A stretch of DNA of 64,000 nucleotides from Frigidibacter sp. SD6-1 (GCF_030143255.1 NZ_JARJNR010000005.1:1-64000), one strand, 5' to 3'; shown: positions 34,015 to 42,921, numbered from the stretch's first letter. Numbers and translations are program-made. The notes: generated by a model from the letters alone, not told the origin.

Positions 34015-35099
34015 CCCCAGTCCGCCGCCTGCATTTCCCTCAGGCGGCTCGCTGTGCGTTCGAACTCAAACGACCCCGCGCCCTCTACGTAAAGCCGCTC
34101 CGGCTCGTCGGCGGCCGAACAGATCAGCCGAACCTTGCCCTCGTAAAGCGCGTCTATCAGCGTAACAAAACGTTTGGCCTCGTTATAGTTCTCGGCCGAC
34201 AGATGAGGAATTTCTTCGACGATCAGAACCCGCACCGCTTTGGCGATCGCCAGATAGTCTGCGGGGCCGAGAGGGCGGCTGCAAAGTTCCCAGAAGGAGG
34301 CGCGCGCCACCCCGGACCGGTGATCGGGCAGGCTGACGGGACGGTTGTTTACGGTGAGTGTCAGCGGCCCATCGCCCCCGCCGCCGGTCAGTTCGCGCCA
34401 TATGCCATCGATCTCGGCCCGTGCTAGCGCATTTGCCGGTGTGAAATAGGTCCGCGCGCCTTCAAGGCGATGCTGGCGATAATCCGTCTCGCTCTCGATC
34501 TCGCGCACCTCCATCCGCGCCTTCAGCAGGTCGATGAACGGCAGGAACAGCGGCCGGTTCAGCCCGTCCTTGTAAAGGTCGTCCGGCACCCGGTTTGACG
34601 TGGTCACCACGCAGGTGCCGCGCTCGAACAGCATCTGGAAGAGCCGCCCCACGATCATCGCATCGGCAATGTCGGTGATCTGCATTTCGTCGAACGACAG
34701 AAGCCGCAGCTTCGACGAGATATCAACCGCCACGGGCCGGATCGCATCATCGACGCCGGTCTTGCGGGCGGCGTGTAGGGCGGCCTGCACCTCCTGCATG
34801 AAGGCATGGAAATGCACGCGCCGCTTGGCCTCGATCGCGGTCGCTTCGTGGAAAAGATCCATCAGCATCGACTTGCCGCGCCCGACACCGCCCCAGAGGT
34901 ACAGCCCCTTCGGCGCCACCGGCGGCTTGCCGAAGAGACCGCCGAGGAAGCCCTTCTTCTTCTGCCCGTCCTCCTCCAGCGCTGCACGGATGCGCTCGAA
35001 TTCGGGCAGAAGCGCGCGCTGGGCAGCGTCGGGGCGGATCGTGCCCTCAGCCACCTTGCGGTCGTAGATCTCTGTCAGGCTTTCGCGCGCGTCCGTCAT
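34005..35099 (-). CDS. zapE: cell division ATPase ZapE (AFG1-like)
   Basis: 364 aa AAA-type ATPase. Walker A LWGGVGRGKSMLMDLFHE at about 68-85, histidine-rich VHFHAFMQEVQ after it, Walker B LLSFDEMQITDIADAMI, sensor VVTTSNRVPDDLYKDGLNR, and family block FWELCSRPLGPADYLAIA. ZapE binds FtsZ at the constriction site; homologues act in respiratory protein quality control. ATG 35099; convergent overlap of 10 bases with the dehydrogenase gene. Single gene, followed upstream by the island described at 35158-37900. Confidence 0.92.
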   Translation of the reverse strand: MTDARESLTEIYDRKVAEGTIRPDAAQRALLPEFERIRAALEEDGQKKKGFLGGLFGKPPVAPKGLYLWGGVGRGKSMLMDLFHEATAIEAKRRVHFHAFMQEVQAALHAARKTGVDDAIRPVAVDISSKLRLLSFDEMQITDIADAMIVGRLFQMLFERGTCVVTTSNRVPDDLYKDGLNRPLFLPFIDLLKARMEVREIESETDYRQHRLEGARTYFTPANALARAEIDGIWRELTGGGGDGPLTLTVNNRPVSLPDHRSGVARASFWELCSRPLGPADYLAIAKAVRVLIVEEIPHLSAENYNEAKRFVTLIDALYEGKVRLICSAADEPERLYVEGAGSFEFERTASRLREMQAADWGQA

Positions 35100-35157
35100 G
35101 GATCGCTGATAGCAACCCGCGCCCCGCCTGTCACGCGGCCGGGCGTCGCCCGCTGGA

Positions 35158-35205
35158 TCAGAACGGCAGCTCGAATTTTGGCGGCAAGCCGAGGCCTTCG
35201 GCCCG
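35158..35205 (-). repeat. copy of the ybaB 3' end (possible att-like repeat)
   Basis: On the minus strand this 48-base stretch encodes AEGLGLPPKFELPF and a stop, preceded by an in-frame TGA. The genuine ybaB gene ends TEGLGLPPDFKLPF-stop at 37901-37948 in the same orientation. The DNA is clearly alike (GAACGGCAGCT, GGCGGCA, GCCGAGGCC shared) but not identical. It marks the left edge of the inserted segment 35206-37900. Nothing else convincing is seen in 35206-35470, although a 99-codon frame starting with TTG 35395 reads through the region. Confidence 0.75.
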
Positions 35206-35470
35206 TCATATCGGGGGCGCTAACGGACCAGCACAGGCCCTCGTCCTCCTCGTCGTACTCCCGTGAGCCCTCGAGTTCGCCGCACTGGCATGGAACTGGC
35301 GACAGGGCGATATGGCCAACCGGGGCGGTCGGCGCAAGGTTCGCGACATGCTCGAACATCACCTTGGCGCGTTCGGGCTTTCCGGTCTCATCCAAGGTGC
35401 TGACGCTGATAGCCGGGAATGGATGGGCCTGGAAAAGCCATGTTTTCTCACATGCTTGGGATTGGTTTCG

Positions 35471-36109
35471 TTATTGCTTCTTCTGCCAGTCGAGAACCGG
35501 CCCGATATTTTCTTCCGGGATCCACGGATCGTCGGATTCCTGCTGTTCGGTCATGTAGAAGTTTCGGATGCGCTCGGCTTTCATCACCTTGGCTGCTTCG
35601 TTCGACATGATTAGGTTCGGGGCGGATAGGTTGTCGGTGATCCAAAAATGACGCCCAGCCATCTCAGGTCGGCTGAAAGTCAGCATATTGGGTCTAACAT
35701 CGCAATGAAGGCCCGGCTTTCCGTTGAATCTCCTGACCCACTTCACCTTCTCCTGCTTCATATACTTCACCAGGATTGCGTCAAATTTCTCACATGCATT
35801 GAAGATGAACCAGCCGCCCTCGATCGGTTCTCCGTTCTTGCGCCGTAGCTTCAGCGGAAAGAACTGATGCTTGTTGGGTTCAAGGCGCTCGACAATCGCT
35901 TTGAACCGGGTGCTTACACCATTGAGACCAGGCAAAGGGAAAACGTCGGTCATTGCGCTTTTGTTCTCTTGAGAAGCGGATGTGGGCATCCGCGCGGGAT
36001 CGATCCAAACACCTCCACTGAAGCCAAAGAACGGCATGGTTTTCGGCCGCTCATCAAACTCAAATTGCGGCTGAGTTTGGGAGTAGAGAAGCGAACATAC
36101 ATAGGGCAT
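35471..36109 (-). CDS. Imm11-like (DUF1629/MXAN_0049-type) protein
   Basis: 212 aa. The central part, STRFKAIVERLEPNKHQFFP, then GGWFIFNACEKFDAIL and the C-terminal HFWITDNLSAPNLIMSNEAAKVMKAERIRNFYM pattern, resembles the Imm11/MXAN_0049 family found as putative immunity or toxin-associated proteins. ATG 36109 is chosen, preceded by AAAGGAAAGACCC. A second, diverged member lies at 36923-37525. Between them are an acyltransferase fragment and an unknown gene. If immunity is right, the cognate toxin is absent or unrecognised here. Base composition is less GC-rich than the flanking core genes. Confidence 0.6.
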   Translation of the reverse strand: MPYVCSLLYSQTQPQFEFDERPKTMPFFGFSGGVWIDPARMPTSASQENKSAMTDVFPLPGLNGVSTRFKAIVERLEPNKHQFFPLKLRRKNGEPIEGGWFIFNACEKFDAILVKYMKQEKVKWVRRFNGKPGLHCDVRPNMLTFSRPEMAGRHFWITDNLSAPNLIMSNEAAKVMKAERIRNFYMTEQQESDDPWIPEENIGPVLDWQKKQ

Positions 36110-36232
36110 GGGTCTTTCCTTTGTGGTTCGGGCCGGAGCAGTCCAGGCCATGGATAAGGCGTATTCGCGCGCCGTGCCTGATCTCTATGCAGAGTGCGGC
36201 CAGCCCTGTCCACGGCACCGATCCGGCGTCCT

Positions 36233-36445
36233 TCAGGCAGTGCGGGTACCGCCCATCTTCTCCAGCATCTCACCCTCCACCAGCCCGCCGATCTGCGGAT
36301 GCATGCGCAGTTGGAATTCCTTCACCACCTGCCGGAAATTGGCGATGACCCGGCCGGTCGTGGCGCGGTCCGGCGCGATGACATCGAGGAGCCAGTTGAC
36401 CTGCCCTGGCTGCCAATCCTCGGGCTTCAGCCGCACCGGGACGGC
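36233..36445 (-). pseudogene. fragment of an HlyC-type toxin-activating lysine acyltransferase
   Basis: About 70 codons read PVRLKPEDWQPGQVNWLLDV, then IAPDRATTGRVIANFRQVV and HPQIGGLVEGEML. This is the C-terminal half of the RTX-toxin-activating acyltransferase family (HlyC has RLKPEDWKSGDRLWLID). The N-terminal half with the catalytic histidine is missing; upstream sequence is unrelated and contains the REP-like repeat. A second copy of the same segment is at 37528-37875. The Asp in WLLDV that corresponds to the family aspartate is retained. Confidence 0.65.
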
Positions 36446-36482
36446 GGAGGGCGATGGGTTTGCGACGCAGGGAAGCGGTGGG

Positions 36483-36920
36483 TCAACGCGCACGCGCCGC
36501 GCTGGCCCCGTTCGTCCATCCATCGCGAGATTGCGGCGAGGAGATGGTAGGGTGCGTGATTTCACGCACCGATGATCGTTGGCGTGGGGTGAGGTGCGTG
36601 CGAGCACGCACCCTACGCTTGCTGTAGGTGGCATGTCTTGGGTCCGACCCGCGACTATCGTGCAGTTGATCGCCGATGCCCGCTTCGCCAAGCGCATCCA
36701 TCAGCCCAGGAACGGATTTGAACGCCTCGAGCGTCGTGGCGTTCCGAAACAGGGCATGCAAATTGCCCCGCATGTTGGGGTCAAATCCCGCATCGGACAT
36801 CAGCTTTGGGTAAAGCTGCACAATCCTTTCGATGACAGCATGATGAACGTCGAACCCGAAAAGCTTTGCAGCGCTGTAGGATTCGGTGAATTCGGCGGAA
36901 TCGACGGCATCATCGGTCAT
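36483..36920 (-). CDS. hypothetical protein, possible toxin/immunity remnant
   Basis: 145 aa; ATG 36920 stands two bases after the Imm11-like stop, so it is probably read by coupling. Residues 1-100 look like a folded domain: YSAAKLFGFDVHHAVIERIV, LYPKLMSDAGFDPNMRGNLH, GIGDQLHDSRGSDPRH. The HH pair, the FDPN-x-x-N segment and the late histidines recall AHH/HNH-type nuclease toxin ends, a weak resemblance only. After about residue 100 the frame runs through the REP-like repeat (36547-36616) and gives low-complexity sequence, so the natural end has probably been lost. Confidence 0.4.
   Translation of the reverse strand: MTDDAVDSAEFTESYSAAKLFGFDVHHAVIERIVQLYPKLMSDAGFDPNMRGNLHALFRNATTLEAFKSVPGLMDALGEAGIGDQLHDSRGSDPRHATYSKRRVRARTHLTPRQRSSVREITHPTISSPQSRDGWTNGASAARAR
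36547..36616. repeat. REP/BIME-like paired palindromes
   Basis: Two hairpins in inverted orientation: GTAGGGTGCGTGATTTCACG at its start (36547-36570, stem GGTGCGTGA/TCACGCACC) and GGTGCGTGCGAGCACGCACC (36593-36612) followed by CTAC, separated by 22 bases. The outer words GTAGGGTGCGTG and CACGCACCCTAC are exact reverse complements. This organisation is that of REP doublets mobilised by RAYT transposases; no such transposase is in the window. Confidence 0.8.
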
Positions 36921-36922
36921 TT

Positions 36923-37525
36923 TCAGTCCACTAACTTGCAGCGTTTCAGTTTGAAGGCTTTGGTCAGCCCTGCCTTTTCCAAGGCATCATGCAGGCGCTG
37001 GCTGACGAAAAACATTGGTCGGATGCTCGGATCGGTCCAGAGGTCCGGCCCGGTCAGGGCATTGCGGTTCAGCGCGAGGTAATCGTCTTGCTCGCCAATT
37101 GGCTTCCGGTAGGAGCCGAGAAGGAACGTCAGAGGACCGCTTTTCTCGGGAACCAGAGCTTGCTTCCGTTCACTTAGCCCCAGGATATAGAAGGGTTCCG
37201 GATAGGCTTCGGGATCTTTCTCGGAGATCAGTTTTATCGGATAAAGCCCGGCGGAACCCAGGTCGAACTGGCGGAGAAACTGCGCCATCTTGCCGGTGAC
37301 ACAAAGATATTCATTAACATGGAAAAGCGGGGGGAATTTCTTGAATTCGGGCCATTCCTTGTCTAATACCGCGTACTGCGGCAGATTGGCGGGATCGATC
37401 GGTCGGCCGGCGATATGATCTTGCGTCACAACGCGCCCGATGGGATCACCCACGTTTGACCTTCTGAATGGCACGACCAGATCCGAGTTCAGCAGTGCAT
37501 AGCTTGCCCATACTGTGTCTGTCAT
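36923..37525 (-). CDS. Imm11-like (DUF1629/MXAN_0049-type) protein
   Basis: 200 aa, second member of the family in this island. Features: TVWASYALLNSDLVVPF at the start, PQYAVLDKEWPEFKKFPPLF in the middle, and a C-terminus MFFVSQRLHDALEKAGLTKA, the segment most typical of Imm11-type proteins. ATG 37525 has AAAGGAG seven bases upstream and lies three bases past the stop of the acyltransferase fragment, so the two are coupled. Function inferred only from family resemblance; an effector-like role cannot be excluded. Confidence 0.6.
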   Translation of the reverse strand: MTDTVWASYALLNSDLVVPFRRSNVGDPIGRVVTQDHIAGRPIDPANLPQYAVLDKEWPEFKKFPPLFHVNEYLCVTGKMAQFLRQFDLGSAGLYPIKLISEKDPEAYPEPFYILGLSERKQALVPEKSGPLTFLLGSYRKPIGEQDDYLALNRNALTGPDLWTDPSIRPMFFVSQRLHDALEKAGLTKAFKLKRCKLVD

Positions 37526-37527
37526 CG

Positions 37528-37875
37528 TCACGCTCCTTTGTGCTGGGACGCGCCCATCTTCTCCAGAAGCTCCGGCTCCACAAGCCCGCCGATCTGCGGA
37601 TGCATCCTGAGGTCGCCCCCCTTCACCACCTGCCGGAAATTGGCGATCACCCGGCCGGTCGTGGCGCGGTCCGGCGCGATGACATCGAAGAGCCAGTTGA
37701 TCGTGCCCGACTGCCAATCCTCGGGCTTCAGCCGCAGCGGGAAGGTCCCCGCCTTGATCTGGTCGCGGATCTTGGCGTCCACCTCCTCGCTGACCGAGGC
37801 CCGAGACGCGCAAAGCCCGCGATGTCGGTCAGCATGCCCGGCTCTTCCTTCGCGGGCCGGGTTCATCAGCGCCAT
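37528..37875 (-). CDS. truncated HlyC-type lysine acyltransferase
   Basis: 115 aa if ATG 37875 is used. Residues about 30-105 are HlyC-like: ASVSEEVDAKIRDQIKAGTF, RLKPEDWQSGTINWLFDVIA, TTGRVIANFRQVV, HPQIGGLVEPELLEKMG. Complete toxin acyltransferases are about 150-170 aa and carry the catalytic histidine in the N-terminal part, which is absent. The first 30 residues (MALMNPAREGRAG) do not fit the family and another frame there reads differently, so the gene is a 5'-truncated fusion. It lies between ybaB and an Imm11-like gene. Possibly still expressed because the next start is coupled to its stop. Confidence 0.55.
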   Translation of the reverse strand: MALMNPAREGRAGHADRHRGLCASRASVSEEVDAKIRDQIKAGTFPLRLKPEDWQSGTINWLFDVIAPDRATTGRVIANFRQVVKGGDLRMHPQIGGLVEPELLEKMGASQHKGA

Positions 37876-37900
37876 CAGCAGCTGGCCGAAGCTTTACCTT

Positions 37901-38251
37901 TCAGAACGGCAGCTTGAAGTCAGGCGGCAGGCCGAGGCCCTCGGTCAGGCGCTTCATTTCCGCCTGGGCCCGCTCGCCCGCCTTCCTCTGGGCGTCCTTG
38001 ATCGCGGCAAGGATCAGGTCCTCGACCACTTCCTTCTGGGTCGGATCGAAGATCGTGGGATTGATGTCGAGCGCCTTCAGTTCGCCCTTGGCCGAACAGG
38101 TCGCCGTCACCAGCCCCGCGCCCGCTTCGCCCACGACCATGATCCGGTCGAAGCTTTCCTGCAGTTCGCCGATCTTGCCCTGCATCTCCTGCGCGGCTTT
38201 CATCATCTTGGCCATGTCGCCAAGGCCACCGAGGCCCAGTCCCTTAAGCAT
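37901..38251 (-). CDS. ybaB: nucleoid-associated protein YbaB/EbfC
   Basis: 116 aa, standard length. N-terminal MLKGLGLGGLGDMAKMMKAA, the helix AQEMQGKIGELQESFDRI, the sheet region with VTATCSAKGELKALDI, DPTQKEVVEDLILAAIKDAQ and the C-terminus LPPDFKLPF. Dimeric DNA-binding protein. Eight bases downstream of dnaX and cotranscribed. In many alphaproteobacteria recR follows; here the island sits in that place, and a partial copy of the ybaB 3' end occurs at 35158-35205. Confidence 0.95.
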   Translation of the reverse strand: MLKGLGLGGLGDMAKMMKAAQEMQGKIGELQESFDRIMVVGEAGAGLVTATCSAKGELKALDINPTIFDPTQKEVVEDLILAAIKDAQRKAGERAQAEMKRLTEGLGLPPDFKLPF

Positions 38252-38259
38252 GTTCTCTC

Positions 38260-40002
38260 CTACTCCTCGAACGGGTCCCATTCGTCCTCGACCTCGGGCA
38301 GCGCGGTCAGCGCAGCTTCGGTCCGCGTTTCCTCGGGCGTGCGGATCGCGGTGATCTTCGCGCCCGGGAAGGCGGCGAACACCGCCTGGACGACGGGGTT
38401 CTGCAAGGCTTCTTCCTCGGCGGCGAGATAGGCGGCGTTGCGCGTCTCTGCAATGGTGGGCTGGCCACCTTCGGCGACGACAGACACGCCCCAGCGCGTG
38501 CCGGTCCAGCTTTGCAGGCGTTGGGCGAGGGTCGCGGCGAGGTCGCGCGGCGCGTCGCGGGTGGGTTCGAACTCGATCCGCCCCGGCGCGTAATGGACGA
38601 GGCGCAGATGAGTTTCGACCTCCATCAGAAGCTTCACGTCGCGGTTGGCGCGGATCAGTTCGACCACGGCGGCGAAGGTCGCGTATCGCGCGAGTGCCAT
38701 CTCCGGCGCGACAGCGAGCGCGGTGGCCGCACCCGAGGCGGTCGGCGCGGCAGTCGTCACCGCGCGCGGCGCGGCATGGGTCACCGTGCCGCCCGGTGCG
38801 GGGCCGCGCCCCGTGGGGGCGGGGGCTGCGGGGCCGGGGCCTTCTGACAGGCGGCGCATCAGTTGCTCGGGATCGGGCAGGTCGGCGACATGGGTCAGCC
38901 GGATCACCGCCATCTCGGCAGCCATCATCGCGTTCGGGGCCTGCGCCACCTCCTCGATCGCTTTCAGAAGCATCTGCCACATGCGCGTCAGCACCCGCAT
39001 AGGCAGGGCGCCCGCCATGGCCAGACCGCGCGCCTTCTCGTCGGGCGGCACGGTCGGGTCGTCGGCGGCCTGGGGCGTGATCTTGATCACCGAAATCCAG
39101 TGGGTGACTTCGGCCAGATCGCGCAGGACGGCCATCGGATCGGCGCCATCGGCATATTGCGCCGAAAGCTCGGCGAGCGCCCCCGCCGCCTCGCCCTTCA
39201 GGATCATGTCGAAAAGGTCGAGCACGCGGCCCCGGTCGGCAAGGCCAAGCATCGCGCGGACCTGATCCGCCGTCGTTTCGCCCGCGCCATGGCTGATCGC
39301 CTGATCGAGAAGCGATGTTGCATCGCGCGCCGAGCCTTCGGCGGCGCGGGTAATGAGCGCGAGCGCCTCGTCGCTGATCGAGGCACCTTCGGCCCCGGCG
39401 ATCTTCTGCAGAAGCGCGATCATCACCTCCGGCTCGATCCGGCGCAGGTCGAAGCGCTGGCAGCGGGAAAGGACGGTAACGGGAACCTTGCGGATCTCGG
39501 TCGTGGCGAAGATGAACTTCACATGGGCGGGCGGCTCTTCCAACGTCTTCAGCAGTGCATTGAAGGCATTCGTCGACAGCATGTGGACTTCGTCGATGAT
39601 GTAGACCTTGTAGCGCGCCGAGGCCGCCCGGTAGTGCACGCTGTCGATGATCTCGCGAATGTCGCCCACACCGGTGCGCGAGGCCGCGTCCATTTCCATC
39701 ACATCGACATGGCGGCCTTCCATGATCGCGCGGCAGTGCTCGCACTGGCCGCAGGGGTCGGTCGTCGGGCCGCCGGTGCCGTCCGGCCCGACGCAGTTCA
39801 GCCCCTTGGCGATGATCCGTGCCGTGGTGGTCTTTCCCGTCCCCCGGATGCCGGTCATGATGAAGGCCTGGGCGATCCGGTCGGCGGCGAAGGCATTCTT
39901 CAGCGTGCGGACCATCGCTTCCTGCCCGACGAGATCGGCGAAGGTCTCGGGCCGGTATTTGCGGGCGAGAACCTGATAGCGGGTCCCGGTGTCGTCGGTC
40001 AT
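38260..40002 (-). CDS. dnaX: DNA polymerase III subunits gamma and tau
   Basis: 580 aa clamp-loader ATPase. LARKYRPETFADLVGQEAMV at 10-29, Walker A MTGIRGTGKTTTARIIAKGL, zinc cysteines in CGQCEHCRAIMEG, Walker B YIIDEVHMLSTNAFNALLKT, sensor 1 FIFATTEIRKVPVTVLSRCQ; the tau-type C-terminal extension continues to about 580 with a proline/alanine linker. No slippery frameshift heptamer was identified. ATG 40002; an upstream start would extend into unrelated sequence. Followed directly by ybaB. Confidence 0.95.
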   Translation of the reverse strand: MTDDTGTRYQVLARKYRPETFADLVGQEAMVRTLKNAFAADRIAQAFIMTGIRGTGKTTTARIIAKGLNCVGPDGTGGPTTDPCGQCEHCRAIMEGRHVDVMEMDAASRTGVGDIREIIDSVHYRAASARYKVYIIDEVHMLSTNAFNALLKTLEEPPAHVKFIFATTEIRKVPVTVLSRCQRFDLRRIEPEVMIALLQKIAGAEGASISDEALALITRAAEGSARDATSLLDQAISHGAGETTADQVRAMLGLADRGRVLDLFDMILKGEAAGALAELSAQYADGADPMAVLRDLAEVTHWISVIKITPQAADDPTVPPDEKARGLAMAGALPMRVLTRMWQMLLKAIEEVAQAPNAMMAAEMAVIRLTHVADLPDPEQLMRRLSEGPGPAAPAPTGRGPAPGGTVTHAAPRAVTTAAPTASGAATALAVAPEMALARYATFAAVVELIRANRDVKLLMEVETHLRLVHYAPGRIEFEPTRDAPRDLAATLAQRLQSWTGTRWGVSVVAEGGQPTIAETRNAAYLAAEEEALQNPVVQAVFAAFPGAKITAIRTPEETRTEAALTALPEVEDEWDPFEE

Positions 40003-40120
40003 GCGTGCCTCGGAGGGTAGGGTCCGGCGCAGTCTAGAGAAGTGCTTGGGTGGCGTAAACCGGGCAGGCCGCTCTTCGCCGCTCACAGGGCTCATCGTTT
40101 TCACGCAGCGAAGAGGGCTG

Positions 40121-40428
40121 TCAGGCCCGATGAGCGGCCCGATGAGTGACCTGCCCGGGCGCGTGGGGCGGTTGGGCCAGATCGTCGAGGATCGGGCAGT
40201 CGGGGCGATCATCGCCCGCACAGCGGTGCGCCAGATCGGCAAGCGTCGCGCGCATCGCGCGAAGCCGAGCGCGCGCCCGGCCGAGGAAGGCACGCTTGTG
40301 CAGGTCGTCGTCTCGGTAGCTGCGATAGCCGTTCACGGCGCGCAGGGCTTCACCGGCCCGATCTCCTCGGAGAAGCGGATGGTCTTTGCCGGTAGGAACG
40401 ACCGTTCCGCGACGTCGCCGATGTTCAT
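40121..40428 (-). pseudogene. cueR: broken MerR-family copper regulator (cueR-like)
   Basis: ATG 40428 overlaps the copA stop (ATGA) and gives [20 protein letters not shown], then EEIG, a clear MerR/CueR N-terminus. The frame ends in a TGA near 40336. One frame over, NGYRSYRDDDLHKRAFLGRA resumes the regulator, then jumps directly to LRAMRATLADLAHRCAGDDR and PDCPILDDLA, the C-terminal end. So there is a frameshift and an internal deletion of roughly 40 codons covering most of the effector helix region. The end of the second frame is altered as well. Copper regulation must come from another gene or be lost. Confidence 0.85.
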
Positions 40429-42893
40429 CGCATGTCTTCCGACCCTTCGTCCATCGCAGGCGCGATGCGGCGCAGGCGCAGCGCGTTCGTTAGGACGAAG
40501 ACCGAACTGAGCGCCATCGCCCCGGCCGCAAGGACCGGGGACAGAAGCAGGCCGAAGGCCGGATAGAGAGCCCCCGCCGCGACCGGGATCAGCGCGACAT
40601 TGTAGCCGAAGGCCCAGAAGAGATTTTCACGGATATTGGCCATCGTGCGGCGCGAGACCTCGAAAGCGTTGACCACGCCCCGAAGGTCGCCCGACATCAA
40701 GACCACATCGGCGCTTTCGATGGCGACGTCGGTGCCGGTACCGATGGCGATGCCGACATCGGCATGGGCGAGCGCGGGGGCGTCGTTGATACCGTCGCCG
40801 ACGAAGGCGATGCGACCTGCAGCCCTGAGCGCGTCCAGCGCCTCGACCTTGCCGCCCGGCAGCACGTCGGCGACCACCCGGTCGATGCCGACCTCGGCTG
40901 CAATCGCCTCGGCCGTCTCACGCTTGTCGCCGGTGATCATCGCCACTTGCAGGCCTCGCGCCCTCAGCGCGGCGATGGCGGCGCGGCTTGCCGGCTTGAC
41001 CGGGTCGGCGACACCGATGACGGCTGCGATCCGCCCGCCGATGGCCGCGAAGAGCGCGGTGCGGCCGCGCCGGGCAAGGTCGGCCTGCGCTGAGGCGAGC
41101 CGACCGAGGGCGATCCCTTCGCGGACCATCAGCCGCTCGGCGCCCACAAGCACGCTCTGGCCCGCAACCATGGCCCGCACGCCATAGCCGGTGAAGGAAG
41201 CGAAGGCCTGCACTTCGAGCCTGGGCGTGTCCTCTGCCGCCGCCCCGCGCACGATGGCCAAGGCGATCGGGTGTTCGGACCGCGCCTCGACCGCCGCGAC
41301 ACGCGCCAGAACGTCGGCCCTGTCGAACCCGTCGGCAAGGATCACGTCGGTCAGTTCGGGTCGCCCGCGCGTCACAGTGCCGGTCTTGTCGAGGGCGATC
41401 GTCCCGACCCCGCTCAGCGCCTGCAGCGCGTCGCCTTTGCGGAACAGGACCCCCAGTTCCGCCGCGCGGCCGGTGCCGACCATGATCGAGGTCGGCGTGG
41501 CAAGGCCCATCGCGCACGGGCAGGCAATGATCAGGACCGAGACGCCCGCGACGAGCGCATAGGTTAGCGCCGGTTCGGGCCCGAGGAGCAGCCAGACAAG
41601 CACGGTCAGTGCCGCCAGCGACATCACCGCGGGCACGAACCACAAAGTGATCCGGTCGACGAGTCCCTGGATCGGCAGTTTCGCGCCCTGCGCCTCCTCG
41701 ACCATGCGGATGATCTGCGCGAGCGTCGTGTCGGCGCCGACCCGTGTGGCGCGGAAGGTCAGGCTGCCCGCGCCATTCACCGTGCCGCCGGTGACGGCCG
41801 CACCCGGCGCCTTCACGACCGGCAGGGGTTCGCCGGTGATCATGCTTTCATCGACATGGCTTTCGCCTTCGGTCACCTCGCCATCGACCGCGATCCGCTC
41901 GCCGGGGCGGACGAGCACCAGATCGCCCGCTTTCAGCGCCTCGATCTCGACCTCGCGCGGCTGGCCGCCCGCAAACACGGTCGCCGTCTTGACCTGAAGC
42001 CCCAGAAGCTTGCGGATCGCCGCGCCGGTGCGGCCCTTGGCCCGCGCCTCCAGCCAGCGGCCGACGAGGATGAGGACGACGATCACTGCGGCCGCTTCAT
42101 AATAGACGGCGCGCACGCCTTCGGGCAGCAGGGGGGCGGCGAAGGTCGCCACCAGCGAATAGAGATAGGCGGCACCCGTCCCGACCGCGACGAGGCTGTT
42201 CATGTCCGGAGCGCCCGTGAGAAGCGCGGGAATGCCCTTGAGGTAGAATTGCCGCCCCGGACCGGCCAGCACGGCGGTGGTCAGCGCGAACTGGACAAGC
42301 CAGCTCGCCTCGCGCCCGATGGTCGCCATGACCAGATGATGGAAGGCCGGGATCATATGGCCGCCCATCTCCATCACGAAGACCGGTACAGCCAGCATCG
42401 CGGCGATCAGCACCTTGAACCTCAGCCTGCGCGCCTCTTCCTCCTTGCGGGTCGCCCTGTCTTCGGCCGCATCAGCCTTCGCGAGATGCGCGGCATAACC
42501 CGCGCCCTCTGCGGCACGGATCAGGTCGGCGGGCTCGATCACGCGTTCCAGAAAGGTCACCTGTGCCGTTTCTGCCGCGAGGTTCACATGCGCCTCCGTC
42601 ACGCCGGGGACGGCGGCAAGCGCCCGCTCCACCCGGCCGACGCAGGAGGCGCAGGTCATGCCTTCTACCGCCAGCGTCACCGTGGCCTTCCGCGCCGGAT
42701 ATCCCAGCGTCTCGAGCTTCGCGGCCGCGGTCGACAGGCTTGCCGGGCCATCTGCCCGGAACCGCGCCACCTCTGCTGCAAGATTGACCGACACGTCGGA
42801 GATGCCATCGACCGATTTGAGGCCGCGATCGACCCGCGCGACGCAGGAGGCGCAACTCATGCCTTCGACAGAAAGAGAGACAGGTCTGGTCAA
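40425..42893 (-). CDS. copA: copper-exporting P1B-type ATPase CopA
   Basis: 822 aa. Two N-terminal heavy-metal-binding domains with GMSCASC (about 10-16) and GMTCASC (about 79-85); transmembrane ion motif [11 protein letters not shown] (CPC); phosphorylation site [11 protein letters not shown]; actuator TGEPLPV; ATP-site SEHPIA and hinge [19 protein letters not shown]. The pair of HMA domains and CPC indicate Cu(I) export. Start: TTG 42893, five bases after GGAGG; no ATG in frame nearby. Promoter with a CueR-like operator at 42922-42952. The downstream cueR gene is broken. Confidence 0.93.
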   Translation of the reverse strand: MTRPVSLSVEGMSCASCVARVDRGLKSVDGISDVSVNLAAEVARFRADGPASLSTAAAKLETLGYPARKATVTLAVEGMTCASCVGRVERALAAVPGVTEAHVNLAAETAQVTFLERVIEPADLIRAAEGAGYAAHLAKADAAEDRATRKEEEARRLRFKVLIAAMLAVPVFVMEMGGHMIPAFHHLVMATIGREASWLVQFALTTAVLAGPGRQFYLKGIPALLTGAPDMNSLVAVGTGAAYLYSLVATFAAPLLPEGVRAVYYEAAAVIVVLILVGRWLEARAKGRTGAAIRKLLGLQVKTATVFAGGQPREVEIEALKAGDLVLVRPGERIAVDGEVTEGESHVDESMITGEPLPVVKAPGAAVTGGTVNGAGSLTFRATRVGADTTLAQIIRMVEEAQGAKLPIQGLVDRITLWFVPAVMSLAALTVLVWLLLGPEPALTYALVAGVSVLIIACPCAMGLATPTSIMVGTGRAAELGVLFRKGDALQALSGVGTIALDKTGTVTRGRPELTDVILADGFDRADVLARVAAVEARSEHPIALAIVRGAAAEDTPRLEVQAFASFTGYGVRAMVAGQSVLVGAERLMVREGIALGRLASAQADLARRGRTALFAAIGGRIAAVIGVADPVKPASRAAIAALRARGLQVAMITGDKRETAEAIAAEVGIDRVVADVLPGGKVEALDALRAAGRIAFVGDGINDAPALAHADVGIAIGTGTDVAIESADVVLMSGDLRGVVNAFEVSRRTMANIRENLFWAFGYNVALIPVAAGALYPAFGLLLSPVLAAGAMALSSVFVLTNALRLRRIAPAMDEGSEDMR

Positions 42894-42921
42894 ATCGGCC
42901 TCCGATGGGCATCCGATTGGA

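Noticed and set aside
35096-35395. 99-codon minus-strand frame next to zapE as a gene
   Set aside because: Only a TTG start without ribosome-binding site, no motif, and its 3' part is the ybaB-like repeat read in the wrong frame.
35158-37948. Prophage or integrative element with its own integrase
   Set aside because: No integrase, excisionase, tRNA attachment site or phage structural gene is present in the segment; only the repeat supports mobility.
40003-40120. Signal-recognition-particle RNA gene near dnaX
   Set aside because: The conserved GGTCAGGTCCGGAAGGAAGC core was looked for between copA and dnaX and is not there.
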